From JAMWDF01 sp964645405 (GTDB taxonomy: Bacteria; Ratteibacteria; UBA8468; B48-G9; DSTR01): DNA of 64,000 bases. Made by a program: the position numbers and the translations under genes. The stretch covers positions 62,001 to 126,000 of the forward strand of contig CAZYCA010000016.1 of assembly GCA_964645405.1 (NCBI GenBank), written 5' to 3'. This document shows, in pieces, positions 7,958 to 16,780 of the stretch. Positions within the stretch are counted from its first letter, which is position 1, and each line of letters opens with the position of its first letter. The notes beneath the pieces were generated by a model that was not told the DNA's origin, did not search any database, and saw nothing but the letters and a program-made list of their open reading frames with translations.

Positions 7958-9883
7958 ATGATTGATGTGGAGAACAAAACAGGTCGCTACCAGTTAGGGG
8001 AGAAAACCTTTTTAAAATTTAAAAGTAAGAAGGAGCAGTACGCAAGTTTTTTCCCGTTGCGACTGTTACTCTGGGACACGCCGTGCCAGCGGCAGTTTTT
8101 TTCAGACAGTTATTCCTATAACCTGAAATGCCTTGGACAGAGAGAAAAAACCTGGCGGTTGCGCCTTTTTATCCCTGAGGCGTTTTTAAGATTAGATCTG
8201 GAATGGGAACTAAACCAGTCCGGATTTTTTCTCCGTTTTTTTCCGGAAACTCTAATTGAAGAAAGGCCAAACCTAATCAAGGTAATGGCCATTGACATTC
8301 TTCCTGATTTTTTCCAGGCAGAATACGGAGAATCAGGTTATTTTCTCCTGCCAGCTTACTGCGGAGCAGTCTGCTATTTTGACCGTCGCCGCCTGGGAGA
8401 ATCCAGGGCTATGGTTTACAGTGAACAGCCTCACTGGGAAGATTTTGGAACCATGCCTGTCTGTGGAGTAAAGAAGAGGCAAGAAGCCTGGCTATGTATT
8501 TTATCGAGGGGACAATTTGACGCCAGAATAGTCACCAGGACTTTCTACCAGGGGAAAAAACTTGTCTATACCTGCTGTCCTTCTTTTATTTTCCGGCACC
8601 AGCATTCAGACTTTGTAAGTTCTGAAGTCAGGGAAGCAAGATATTTCTACCTGCCAGGGAAACAGGCTGATTACAGTCAGATGGCTCAGGTCTATCGTGA
8701 GTATCTGATGAAGGTCAGGGGTTTACAGCCTTTGAGAGCAAGGATTGTGGGTAACCCTGCTCTTGACTATGCTACCAGAAGTTACCACTGCAAAATATTC
8801 CAGGGGATGAAGTTCAGCCGGTACTATGATGGTGAGGAAGAAATGACTGTTTTGACCACTTTTGAAGAAGCCAGAGAGATAGTTAGGGATTTAAAAAAAG
8901 CCGGGGTGAAACGGTGTGTTCTTTTCCTGGTCGGCTGGAACCCGGAAGGACATGATGGTATGTATCCTTCCCGTTTTCCCATTGAAGCTCGCCTGGGTGG
9001 TGAAGCTGGATGGAAGAAGTTAAAAGAAGAACTGGATAAACTGGATTACCGGTTGAGTGTTCATGATAACCATGTGGACTGCCAGCGACGGTCTCCCTAC
9101 TTTCTTCATCTTGACTTACTGACTGACAGACAGCTTAAACCTATCGGCGGTTCTCACTGGGGAGGTGGGGCTACCTACCGCATCTGTCCAGCTACCATGC
9201 CTTCTCCCAAGTCTTTGCTGGATCTGGAAAGGATGAGAAAACTCGGTGTTAACGGTATCTACTATCTTGATGCTATGCCTTCCCCTCTTTTTTCCTGCCA
9301 TCATCCAGAGCATCCTGCCACCAGGAAAGGCTATGCTGAAGGTTTAAGGCGGCTGGCGCAGAGTGTCCGGGATATTTTTGGTGCGGTGGTGACTGAAGGT
9401 TACAACGACTATATTCTGGAAGCACTGGATGCGGCCTGGGTATTGCCACCCCCGATACCCAATCTGGTTCGTTTTTCTCTGCCTGAGTTTGTTGACGAAC
9501 TGGTTCCCTTTATGCAGGTTAGTCTGCATGGTTTAATTCTTTACCACTCAGCCTGCTCTTATGGTTTTGTTAGGGCAGGATATTCTGTTTCTCAGGCAGT
9601 GGCAGTCAATCTCGGTCTCGGTGGTTTGCCTGTCAATGAGATGGTTTACCGGAAGGATAGATACTGGAAGTTCCCTCAACATACTGAATGTCTGAAAGCC
9701 ATGGCAGAAGAGTTTGAAGTTCTATGTGAGAAATACGGGCACTGGCAGATGAGGTTTTTAGATTTTATACAACATGATATCAGGAAAAAGGTCTTCTTCA
9801 GCCGGTATGAAGACGGAACAGAACTGACTGCAGATTATGGTTCAGGAAAGATAGCAGTCAGGGAAAAAGGAAAGAAAAAGTAA
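7958..9883 (+). CDS. Large glycosidase-like protein, possibly DUF5696-like
   Basis: 641 residues without a signal peptide; GGGAG precedes the ATG. The N-terminal ~240 residues are beta-rich and resemble the galactose-mutarotase-like N-domain of DUF5696/GH101-type proteins. A barrel-like region follows (GVKRCVLFLVGWNPEGHDG, about 310-328; LSVHDNHVDC about 366; NGIYYLDAMPSPLFSCHHP about 433; VVTEGYNDY about 477). The Asp and Glu in LDAM and TEGY are good candidates for catalytic carboxylates. Family assignment is tentative. It ends the aminotransferase operon and converges with the minus-strand oligogalacturonate-lyase-like gene. Confidence 0.6.
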   Translation: MIDVENKTGRYQLGEKTFLKFKSKKEQYASFFPLRLLLWDTPCQRQFFSDSYSYNLKCLGQREKTWRLRLFIPEAFLRLDLEWELNQSGFFLRFFPETLIEERPNLIKVMAIDILPDFFQAEYGESGYFLLPAYCGAVCYFDRRRLGESRAMVYSEQPHWEDFGTMPVCGVKKRQEAWLCILSRGQFDARIVTRTFYQGKKLVYTCCPSFIFRHQHSDFVSSEVREARYFYLPGKQADYSQMAQVYREYLMKVRGLQPLRARIVGNPALDYATRSYHCKIFQGMKFSRYYDGEEEMTVLTTFEEAREIVRDLKKAGVKRCVLFLVGWNPEGHDGMYPSRFPIEARLGGEAGWKKLKEELDKLDYRLSVHDNHVDCQRRSPYFLHLDLLTDRQLKPIGGSHWGGGATYRICPATMPSPKSLLDLERMRKLGVNGIYYLDAMPSPLFSCHHPEHPATRKGYAEGLRRLAQSVRDIFGAVVTEGYNDYILEALDAAWVLPPPIPNLVRFSLPEFVDELVPFMQVSLHGLILYHSACSYGFVRAGYSVSQAVAVNLGLGGLPVNEMVYRKDRYWKFPQHTECLKAMAEEFEVLCEKYGHWQMRFLDFIQHDIRKKVFFSRYEDGTELTADYGSGKIAVREKGKKK

Positions 9884-9916
9884 GATAAAAAACCTGCCAG
9901 CTTTTTTCTTGCCTGG

Positions 9917-11059
9917 TTAGAAAACATTTTCTGTAGATACAAGATAAACTGCACAGTTCCCGGAAGGTGAGGTCTCCCGGTCAGTAGTGAAGACTACAAG
10001 AGAACCATCAGGAGAAAAACTCGGGTGGGGATGAGCATCCTGGGTGCTCTGACCCCGGGAAGCAAAACTGGAACCATGCAAGCAAAGAGCCTTTTCTCTG
10101 CGACTGGAAACATGGAAAAGCCAGATACAGGCTGAAGAAGGATCTTCTTTTTTCACCTCATCTCCAACAATGAAAGCAGAATCTGGAGAGTGGTAGGGAT
10201 GACTGTAGTTATGGACTTTTCCTAAATCAATCTCTCTACCTGTATCAATTTCCCACATTCTGATACTCCCCTGTTTTCCAAAAACTTCCGGGAAATGAGT
10301 ATAGGCAACGTAACGACCGCAGGGTGTGAAATATTCGTGAGTAACAATATCAGGGGTGTTGACATAACCAAGTGGTCTTTTCCCGGTGCCATCAGCCTTG
10401 ATAAGCCAGATGCGCGCATCAATCAGGTGTCTGGGACCTTCATGACAGTACATCAATGTCTGGGAATCTCCTGGTCTGATTTGTGGATGTGCCAGCCAGC
10501 ATTTTTCTTCCAGAACAACTTTTTCCTGCCCGTTTCTCAGGTTCAATAGAACCAGCCGGCACCTTGGTTTCATCCGACATTGCGGCTCAAAAAAGTCCCA
10601 GCCCTGTTTCCCGGGAAAAACATCCTCCTGATGCATCTGTGCCAGCAAAACATATTGGAAATCGTGACTGAAGCCAGGATAGATACCCCTGCCATTGTAT
10701 GGTGGTTTCTGGTGGTAAATTTCCTCGGTCTGTAAGGTAGCCAGTTTTAGACGGTAAAGAGTATTGCCAGCAGAATAATAAAGAAAATGACCGCAGGGAG
10801 TAAGTGTGCACTGGAAAGTATCTATCCCTGCCTTTTCCACCAGAAGCTGGCTTTCACCTGTTTTCAAATCAAGCAGGTACAACCCTTCAGAAGCGGTCCG
10901 GTTGCTACTATAAAGCAGAAAACGGCTATCAGGTGTGAATGCGCGGCAGTAGAAGTAAGGATGGTGACAACTGTTCTGCAGTCCGGTAAGTCGGGTTACC
11001 AACCGGCCTGTAACAGGGTCTCTATAGCGGGAAAAATTTTCTATATATCCTGTTGACAT
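9917..11059 (-). CDS. Oligogalacturonate lyase-like seven-bladed beta-propeller (PL22-like)
   Basis: I take the ATG at 11059 (MSTGYIENF), 4 nt after the upstream stop, rather than the 29-residue-longer frame that overlaps the radical-SAM gene. About 380 residues. WD40-like blades repeat the phrase F(T/S)PDG/CG. HPQIRPG...LMYCHEGPRH and the pattern Q-x-x-H-x-H in TQDAHPHPSFSPDG match the metal site of oligogalacturonate lyases (Gln-His-His plus an upstream His, here perhaps in THEYFTPCG). These enzymes cleave unsaturated digalacturonate in the cytoplasm. Together with the GH78 gene at 26.4 kb this suggests pectin use. A related propeller of other function remains possible. Confidence 0.75.
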   Translation of the reverse strand: MSTGYIENFSRYRDPVTGRLVTRLTGLQNSCHHPYFYCRAFTPDSRFLLYSSNRTASEGLYLLDLKTGESQLLVEKAGIDTFQCTLTPCGHFLYYSAGNTLYRLKLATLQTEEIYHQKPPYNGRGIYPGFSHDFQYVLLAQMHQEDVFPGKQGWDFFEPQCRMKPRCRLVLLNLRNGQEKVVLEEKCWLAHPQIRPGDSQTLMYCHEGPRHLIDARIWLIKADGTGKRPLGYVNTPDIVTHEYFTPCGRYVAYTHFPEVFGKQGSIRMWEIDTGREIDLGKVHNYSHPYHSPDSAFIVGDEVKKEDPSSACIWLFHVSSRREKALCLHGSSFASRGQSTQDAHPHPSFSPDGSLVVFTTDRETSPSGNCAVYLVSTENVF

Positions 11060-11063
11060 AAGG

Positions 11064-12374
11064 CTAAATTGGAGTTGGATGATAAGTGGAATAACGCAGT
11101 CCGGGATTGAGGGCCAAACGTCTTTCAGGGATAGCCAGGGAGCCACACCCGCAGATGTAGAACCTGGGGTCCTGCCCGAGTTCTTCCTTCAGCTGGTCCC
11201 ACATTTCTCTGGTCTCTGTGGAAAGATAAAGAAGGACATTTTTACTTCGTTTCCTTGTTTCCTGAATGAGGAAACGATAAATTTTCTTTCTTATCTCATG
11301 GGGGAAAGGGCCGCACCGCTTTTCTTTCATTTCTTCTTTTGCCTGCCTGGCAGCTTCCACACATTCAGCATCAAGCAATTCTAAAGGAAGCGTACTGGCC
11401 ATAGAATCGTAAGTGTTCCAGATGTAGAGGCAAAAACCGATAGATTCCGGGCAGGTAGTTTTAAGGGCGTAATCAATTGCCGCAGTGTATTCTTCCTGCC
11501 AGTTTTTCACCGGAATAACAGGTTTAAATTTGTAGCGGACAGGAATACCTATCTGCTGGCAAAATTTTGCTGCGTCAAAGCGGTCAGTTGCCTTACCGGT
11601 GCCCAGTTCAATTTTTTCAGCCACTGTCTGACAGCTTACTGACCAGACACCAATCAGCCTGTCCTTATGTTTGAGGTCAGCCACCCAGGAAACATGGGAA
11701 CTGCTGGTGTGGAAGTAGCCATAGCGGTCAGGGTAACGGGCAAGGGTTCTGGTGAAAAGGTCAAAAAGTCCATACTCCGGTTCAAAGGTAATCAAATCAG
11801 CACCGGAAAGAATCATGCGGAAAACTTTATTCCAGGGGTTGGCTTCTATTATTGGTTGCACTACTTTTTCCATTATTTCTTCGAGGTTAAGGGTCACCGA
11901 GAGGAATTTTCCGTTGCGGCCATCAGCACAGTAAAGACAGCCGTGGGAACAGCCAGCAATCGTTCCGAAGTTGTAAGTTGGCCAGCAGACACAGTCGTTT
12001 TCCTGGTCCCTGTTATGAGGATGCTGGTCAATGGCAGTCGGTAGATGTCCGTAGATTAGTTCCAGCTGGCCTGAAGTTATACCACGCGGACATTTTTCCA
12101 GTAATGGTTTCAAACCGGGTCTGGGCCAGGCCAGTTCCATGGTAGTAAAAACAAGCGGTCTGGTGAAAGAAACCGGTATTCCAGCAACTGGATCAGCAGG
12201 TGGCCACAATCCTGACAGCTGCTCAGCCACCTCGGGTAAATTTTTCTCGGTAATCACAATAGGTTGGGGACACGGAGAAAGAGACTTAAGGATTTTTTCC
12301 AGTCTTGCGGTACATCTTTTGTCCTGGTAGACCCGCTCTAAAACGAACACCTTTAACGGCGCTAAGGGATACAT
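11064..12374 (-). CDS. Spore-photoproduct-lyase-like radical SAM protein
   Basis: 436 residues; GGAGG lies 3 nt before the ATG. The Fe-S/SAM motif C-x3-C-x2-C is clear in GCSHGCLYCADG (about 140-150). The surrounding layout (short N-domain, YNFGTIAGC before the cluster, C-terminal region after a TIM-like core) is that of COG1533 spore photoproduct lyase relatives. The region aligned to the hydrogen-donating cysteine of Bacillus SPL reads MILSGADLI and lacks that Cys, so repair of spore photoproduct is unlikely. It keeps extra Cys residues near the C-terminus (ICGCG). It is 4 nt upstream of the oligogalacturonate-lyase-like gene on the same strand, so the two are probably cotranscribed. Confidence 0.75.
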   Translation of the reverse strand: MYPLAPLKVFVLERVYQDKRCTARLEKILKSLSPCPQPIVITEKNLPEVAEQLSGLWPPADPVAGIPVSFTRPLVFTTMELAWPRPGLKPLLEKCPRGITSGQLELIYGHLPTAIDQHPHNRDQENDCVCWPTYNFGTIAGCSHGCLYCADGRNGKFLSVTLNLEEIMEKVVQPIIEANPWNKVFRMILSGADLITFEPEYGLFDLFTRTLARYPDRYGYFHTSSSHVSWVADLKHKDRLIGVWSVSCQTVAEKIELGTGKATDRFDAAKFCQQIGIPVRYKFKPVIPVKNWQEEYTAAIDYALKTTCPESIGFCLYIWNTYDSMASTLPLELLDAECVEAARQAKEEMKEKRCGPFPHEIRKKIYRFLIQETRKRSKNVLLYLSTETREMWDQLKEELGQDPRFYICGCGSLAIPERRLALNPGLRYSTYHPTPI

Positions 12375-12532
12375 TTACCTCCTTCGTTTTTCAGTGTTAA
12401 AATAAGCAACTCTCTTTCCTGCGCGGGAATTGCCAGCCTTTTATCTTACTGTGGCAGACACTATAAGTTTAGATGTTATCTTCTACCTGTGTCAACTGCT
12501 CATTGACCAGAGCAGTTACAGGAAGTAATATT

Positions 12533-14578
12533 ATGCTTGAACAATTTAAGGGAAAGGGGTTTATAGTGAAGGAGAATCTGGAATGGCTGAAAGAGCTGAA
12601 TCCCCAGCAAAAACTGGCTGTTACCCATGGATCAGGACCAATCCTGGTCATTGCTGGAGCTGGTAGTGGTAAAACCAGGACCCTGGCATATCGGGTGGCT
12701 TATCTGATTGCTACCGGTGTCTATCCTTCGCGAATTCTTCTGCTGACGTTTACCCGCCGGGCAGCTGAAGAAATGCTGAGACGGGCGACAGCAGTAGCCC
12801 TGCTGGACCAGACAGTTGGCGGAAGTGTCTGGGGAGGAACTTTCCATGCTGTCGCCAATCGTTTGCTGCGCATCTATGGGGGGGTACTGGGATTAAGTAA
12901 GGATTTTACCATAATGGATGAAGAAGATGCTGAAGACCTCCTTAATTTACTCCGGCACCAGTTAGGCTACTGTTCAGCCCGGGTAAGGTTTCCCCAGAAG
13001 GCAACACTGCGAGCTATTTACTCCCGGTGTGTTAACGGCAATGAAAGGCTAAAGGTAGTACTGGAAAAATACTTTCCCTGGTGCCTTTGCTGGGAGAAAG
13101 AGTTGAAAATACTTTTCCGAAAGTATGTGGAACGTAAGCAGGAAAAACAGATTCTGGACTATGATGATTTACTTCTTTACTGGGAACAATTACTGAGTGA
13201 TGACAGGATAGCTGATGAGGTGGGGGGAAGGTTTGACCATATTTTGGTGGATGAGTACCAGGATACCAATATCATTCAGGGAAACATTTTAAGAAAGATG
13301 AGAAGGAAGAATAAAAACATCATGGTAGTAGGTGATGATGCCCAGAGTATTTATAGTTTCCGGGGAGCCACCGTCAGAAACATCCTTGATTTCCCAAAAC
13401 ATTTTCCCGGGGCGACTGTTATTACTTTAGAGCAAAATTACCGTTCTACCATGCCGATTCTAAAAGTCACCAATGCTGTTATTTCTCAGGCAAGGGAAAG
13501 ATTTACCAAGAGTTTATGGTCAGAACGGCATGCAGGACAGAAGCCACTTTTAGTCACCTGTTTTGATGAAAGTTACCAGGACAATTTTGTGGCTGATACC
13601 ATAATGAAGCATCACCAGGAAGGTATTCCTTTACACCGGCAGGCAGTTCTTTTCCGCGCCGGATATCATTCTGATTCCCTGGAAGTGGAATTAGCCAGAA
13701 GGAACATTCCTTTCCACAAATATGGGGGGTTACGTTTTCTGGAAACAGCCCACGTGAAAGACCTTTTAGGTTTCTTGCGGATTCTGGAGAATCCGCGGGA
13801 TGAACTGAGCTGGTTTCGCATTCTGCAACTTCTACCCGGGATAGGACCAGCCACGGCAGCTTCAGCCATGGAATATGTCTGGCAGCATAACTTTGACCCG
13901 GCTCTGGTAGGAGAATTTGAAGGCCCTCAGGCCTGCCGGAAAGAACTGAAAAGTTTAGGTGCACTTTTCAGAAAATTGAAAAATCTTTCCGGACAACCTG
14001 CTTCTCAGGTGGAACAGGTGCGTCTGTTTTACCAGCCGTTTTTGATTCGGCTCTATGAGAATGCGCCAGCCAGACAGAAAGATCTGGAAAATCTGGAGAA
14101 AATTGCTACCAGATACGAATCCCTCAGTAGTTTCCTGACTGATTTGACTCTTGACCCGCCGACTTCTACCAGTGACCTGGCTGGAGCCTCTGACAAAAAT
14201 GATGACTGGCTGGTTCTGTCAACAATCCACTCGGCTAAAGGTTGCGAATGGGATGTGGTTGTTTTGATTCATGCTTCCGATGGATGTTTGCCTTCAGACA
14301 TGAGTACTGGTTCAGAGGAAGAGGTGGAAGAGGAGTTAAGGCTGACTTATGTAGCTATGACGAGAGCTCGTGATTACCTTTATGTTACCTGGCCCCTGCG
14401 TTATTACCGTTCCTGGTCCCGGTTCACTGATAAACATATCTATGCTCAAAGGTCGCGTTTTCTTTCTGATTCAGTATGCGAGAAGTTTGAACAGCTAACA
14501 GTCGGACCAGAAGATAGTCAAATACAGCTGAAGACGATGACAGACTGGCAGAAACGTTTGAAATCACGCTGGTTTTAA
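12533..14578 (+). CDS. UvrD/PcrA-type superfamily 1 DNA helicase
   Basis: About 681 residues from the ATG at 12533, which has AGGAAG 7 nt upstream; a GTG at 12566 (MKENLEWLKELNPQQ) is an equally family-like start. Motifs in order: Q-motif LNPQQKLAV, Walker A GAGSGKT, Ia TFTRRAAEEM, II DEYQDTN, III GDDAQSIYSFRGA, IV QNYRS, V STIHSAKGCEWD and VI TYVAMTRARDYLY. It is a 3'-5' helicase for repair or replication restart. Length is typical or slightly short of PcrA (~720), with no C-terminal Tudor-like tail evident. It is divergently oriented from the radical SAM gene and is followed 18 nt later by a TIM-barrel isomerase gene. Confidence 0.93.
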   Translation: MLEQFKGKGFIVKENLEWLKELNPQQKLAVTHGSGPILVIAGAGSGKTRTLAYRVAYLIATGVYPSRILLLTFTRRAAEEMLRRATAVALLDQTVGGSVWGGTFHAVANRLLRIYGGVLGLSKDFTIMDEEDAEDLLNLLRHQLGYCSARVRFPQKATLRAIYSRCVNGNERLKVVLEKYFPWCLCWEKELKILFRKYVERKQEKQILDYDDLLLYWEQLLSDDRIADEVGGRFDHILVDEYQDTNIIQGNILRKMRRKNKNIMVVGDDAQSIYSFRGATVRNILDFPKHFPGATVITLEQNYRSTMPILKVTNAVISQARERFTKSLWSERHAGQKPLLVTCFDESYQDNFVADTIMKHHQEGIPLHRQAVLFRAGYHSDSLEVELARRNIPFHKYGGLRFLETAHVKDLLGFLRILENPRDELSWFRILQLLPGIGPATAASAMEYVWQHNFDPALVGEFEGPQACRKELKSLGALFRKLKNLSGQPASQVEQVRLFYQPFLIRLYENAPARQKDLENLEKIATRYESLSSFLTDLTLDPPTSTSDLAGASDKNDDWLVLSTIHSAKGCEWDVVVLIHASDGCLPSDMSTGSEEEVEEELRLTYVAMTRARDYLYVTWPLRYYRSWSRFTDKHIYAQRSRFLSDSVCEKFEQLTVGPEDSQIQLKTMTDWQKRLKSRWF

Positions 14579-14596
14579 TCAAAAGAAAGGAGAAAA

Positions 14597-15433
14597 ATGG
14601 AGATAGGATTTCTTACCGCACCTTTCCGCAAGGAAAGTCTGGAGCAGGTTCTGTCCTTTGCCAGAAAAAATGGTTTTCGCCAGGTAGAAATTCTTTCTGT
14701 CCCGGGGGCAGGACATCTTGAGCCGGAAACAGCCTTGAAGGACTCTGGAGAAACTCTGAAGGCTCTTTTCCGTGAAAGCGGGGTCAATCCTTCCAGCTAT
14801 GCTTGCTACGTTAATCTTCTGGATCCGGATTTGTCCCGCAGGAAGATTGTAAGAAAGCATATTTGCAACCTAATCCTGGTTGCTGAACTTACCGGTGTTG
14901 ATGTTGTCTGTACTATTGCTGGTATGCCGCTTCCAGGGAAGACTAAAATGGAGACGATAGAACAGGAGGCTGGTTACTTTCAGCAACTGTGCAGTTTTGC
15001 AGCAGAACATAAGGTGAAGATTGCTCTGGAAAACTGGTTTGCTACCAACATTCAGCATCTGGAGCACTGGCGCCGGCTGTTTGAACTGGTACCGGCACCA
15101 AATTTCGGTCTGAATTTTGATCCTTCCCACCTTGTCCATCAGGAAATTGATTATCTTTCTGCGGTAGAGGAATTTGCCCCGCGCATCTTCCACACACACG
15201 CCAAAGATTGTGATATCAACTATGGTTTGCTCAGAAGGATTGGTAATAAAGAAAACGGCTGGTGGCGTTATGTCATTCCAGGTAGGGGTATAATCCACTG
15301 GGGGCAGTATCTCGGACGTTTGAGAAAAGCAGGTTACAATGGAGTCCTCAGTATTGAACATGAAGATTCTTCCCTTGGCGTGGAGGAAGGATTTGTTCTG
15401 GGTAAAAGGTATCTCTCTCAGTTTGTAGAATGA
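14597..15433 (+). CDS. Sugar phosphate isomerase/epimerase-like TIM barrel (AP endonuclease 2 fold)
   Basis: 278 residues with AAAGGAG 6 nt before the ATG. Xylose-isomerase-like barrel with the expected metal ligands: Glu in IALENWF (about 144), Asp-x-x-His in NFDPSHL (about 175), His in FHTHAKD (about 204) and the final Glu in LSIEHED (about 257). Members include inosose isomerases, hydroxypyruvate isomerases and 3-dehydroshikimate dehydratases; the substrate is not readable here. It is the last plus-strand gene before a non-coding stretch with a hairpin. Confidence 0.85.
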   Translation: MEIGFLTAPFRKESLEQVLSFARKNGFRQVEILSVPGAGHLEPETALKDSGETLKALFRESGVNPSSYACYVNLLDPDLSRRKIVRKHICNLILVAELTGVDVVCTIAGMPLPGKTKMETIEQEAGYFQQLCSFAAEHKVKIALENWFATNIQHLEHWRRLFELVPAPNFGLNFDPSHLVHQEIDYLSAVEEFAPRIFHTHAKDCDINYGLLRRIGNKENGWWRYVIPGRGIIHWGQYLGRLRKAGYNGVLSIEHEDSSLGVEEGFVLGKRYLSQFVE

Positions 15434-15488
15434 CTTTTTACCTCATGCCTGTTTTTTCACTCCCTACTTTTCATCCGCCCTTTTTTCT

Positions 15489-15508
15489 CCCTCCTTTGTA
15501 AAGGAGGG
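15489..15508. repeat. 8-bp perfect hairpin in a palindromic intergenic element
   Basis: CCCTCCTT and AAGGAGGG flank a TGTA loop at 15489-15508. It is followed by TCGGGGTGGATTTT and then a second, imperfect CTTT-GCG-AAAG hairpin near 15542. Phrases of this type recur in intergenic regions of many bacterial genomes as small palindromic repeats. No U-run follows directly, so it is not a standard intrinsic terminator, though it may still stop or stabilise converging transcripts. The region 15434-15637 holds no gene that I can support. Confidence 0.5.
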
Positions 15509-15637
15509 TCGGGGTGGATTTTCAAATCCCTCTTTCGTCCCTCTTTGCGAAAGGGAAAAAAGGATGCCACAAAGGGGGAAAACTAAAAACGAATCAAGAA
15601 GGGAAAATGATGCCGGTGGAACTACTGTCAACAGATA

Positions 15638-16724
15638 CTACTGATTCTCCGTAAAAAACTTTTCTAAAAGCCGTGCAATCACCTGTTTACCCCTTTCATT
15701 GGCGTGGTGAGTATCCCTCATAAAGTATTCTGGAGGATAATTACTCCGGGCAACATAATCTGACCAGGCTTTTTCTGTGTCCAGAAAGCCAGTGTCCTGT
15801 TTTTCCGCCAGTTCTCTCAGACGTAAGGGATAATCAGAAGACTTTTTTCTCTCCGGAGTAACAAAAGCACCTGTCAGAAGAAGAATAGAAGTCTTACTTT
15901 GCCGCCTGACCTTTTCCACCAGATTCTTAATTGGTTCTGTATCCCCTCCATGGCTTATACCGCCAATAACTAAAAGGTCAGGATTGTATTGAAGAATATG
16001 CCGGGAAAGATGCTGCTGCTGTCCGTAATAAGTGCAGTTTCCACCGGACCTCGTAGAAGAAACAACTTCTATTTTGAGCCCCGGATAATGCCTCTGTATC
16101 AGTAATTCAAAAAGAGAGTTGGAGATATCGTTTACGACGCTATCCCCGAGGAGAACAAAGCGCCTTGTACCACATACAGCCAGTGTTTTCTGCCAACCAG
16201 GCAATGGTCTGAACGTCTCAGCAGAAAGCTCAAAGTTACAGGGGGGGTATCCTCTGGTAGATTGATTCCACCCAGGACAGAGCCCCGGAAGGGGTAATGG
16301 AACTGACCTGGATACTACCAACAAACATTTCCTCCTTGATGGGACGAAACCGAATTCTAACATGTCGGGCAGAGGCTTTACCCAGAAAACAGAATGATTG
16401 TTCTGTCCAGTCAGGGGAAAAATCAGCACCCGTGTAATGGTCAGAAGGTAGTTCCGTACCAGTATCATCATAGAAAATTCCTGCGGCATAACTGGACCCA
16501 GTGCATTTAAGAAAATAGTCCACCCGGTAATAGGAGAATGGTTTCACCGGTAGAAGCGGGCTATCACAGTAGCCACCAGGTACATACAGGCAGTATTTAC
16601 CGGGTAGTTTTATGTACTCTTTCAGGATGGGCGGACTTTTTTCCTCACCTGTGCTCCAACCTTCGGACAATACTCCGGAGGAGAAGTCTTCCTGCAACAA
16701 AAGTTGTTTCATTTCACTTTCCAT
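15638..16724 (-). pseudogene. SGNH/GDSL hydrolase split by a frameshift at a G7 tract
   Basis: Two overlapping frames on the minus strand together make one protein. The 5' part (ATG at 16724, GAGAGG upstream) gives a beta-sandwich, carbohydrate-binding-like domain ending SIYQRIPPL. Translation in the other frame continues with PPCNFELSAE and then the SGNH core: LLGDSVVNDIS (nucleophile Ser block), IGGISHGGDTEP and the C-terminal DTHHANERGKQV (Asp-x-x-His). The switch lies at seven consecutive G residues, 16241-16247 on the plus strand. One base gained or lost would join about 360 residues. It may be a real inactivation, slippage or a sequencing error. A second SGNH gene runs divergently 57 nt away. 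Confidence 0.75.
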
Positions 16725-16780
16725 TTGACGCCTCTCTAAGCAATTTTTACAATAGTAAGCATTCTATCATGGAGGTAATT

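Noticed and set aside
14870..15361. Long minus-strand ORF opposite the TIM-barrel isomerase
   Set aside because: It mirrors the codon pattern of the plus-strand gene and has no family features or ribosome site.
15489..15508. Intrinsic terminator for the isomerase gene
   Set aside because: The hairpin has no U-run after it and belongs to a longer palindromic element.
16236..16724. Two separate genes, a carbohydrate-binding-like protein and an SGNH hydrolase
   Set aside because: The 5' frame ends directly past the G7 tract, and the other frame continues in the expected order; the overlap region has no ribosome site for a second start.
16538..16780. N-terminal extension of the plus-strand SGNH hydrolase
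   Set aside because: This open stretch lies over the divergent gene's coding start and lacks a ribosome site; GGAGGT marks the GTG at 16781.
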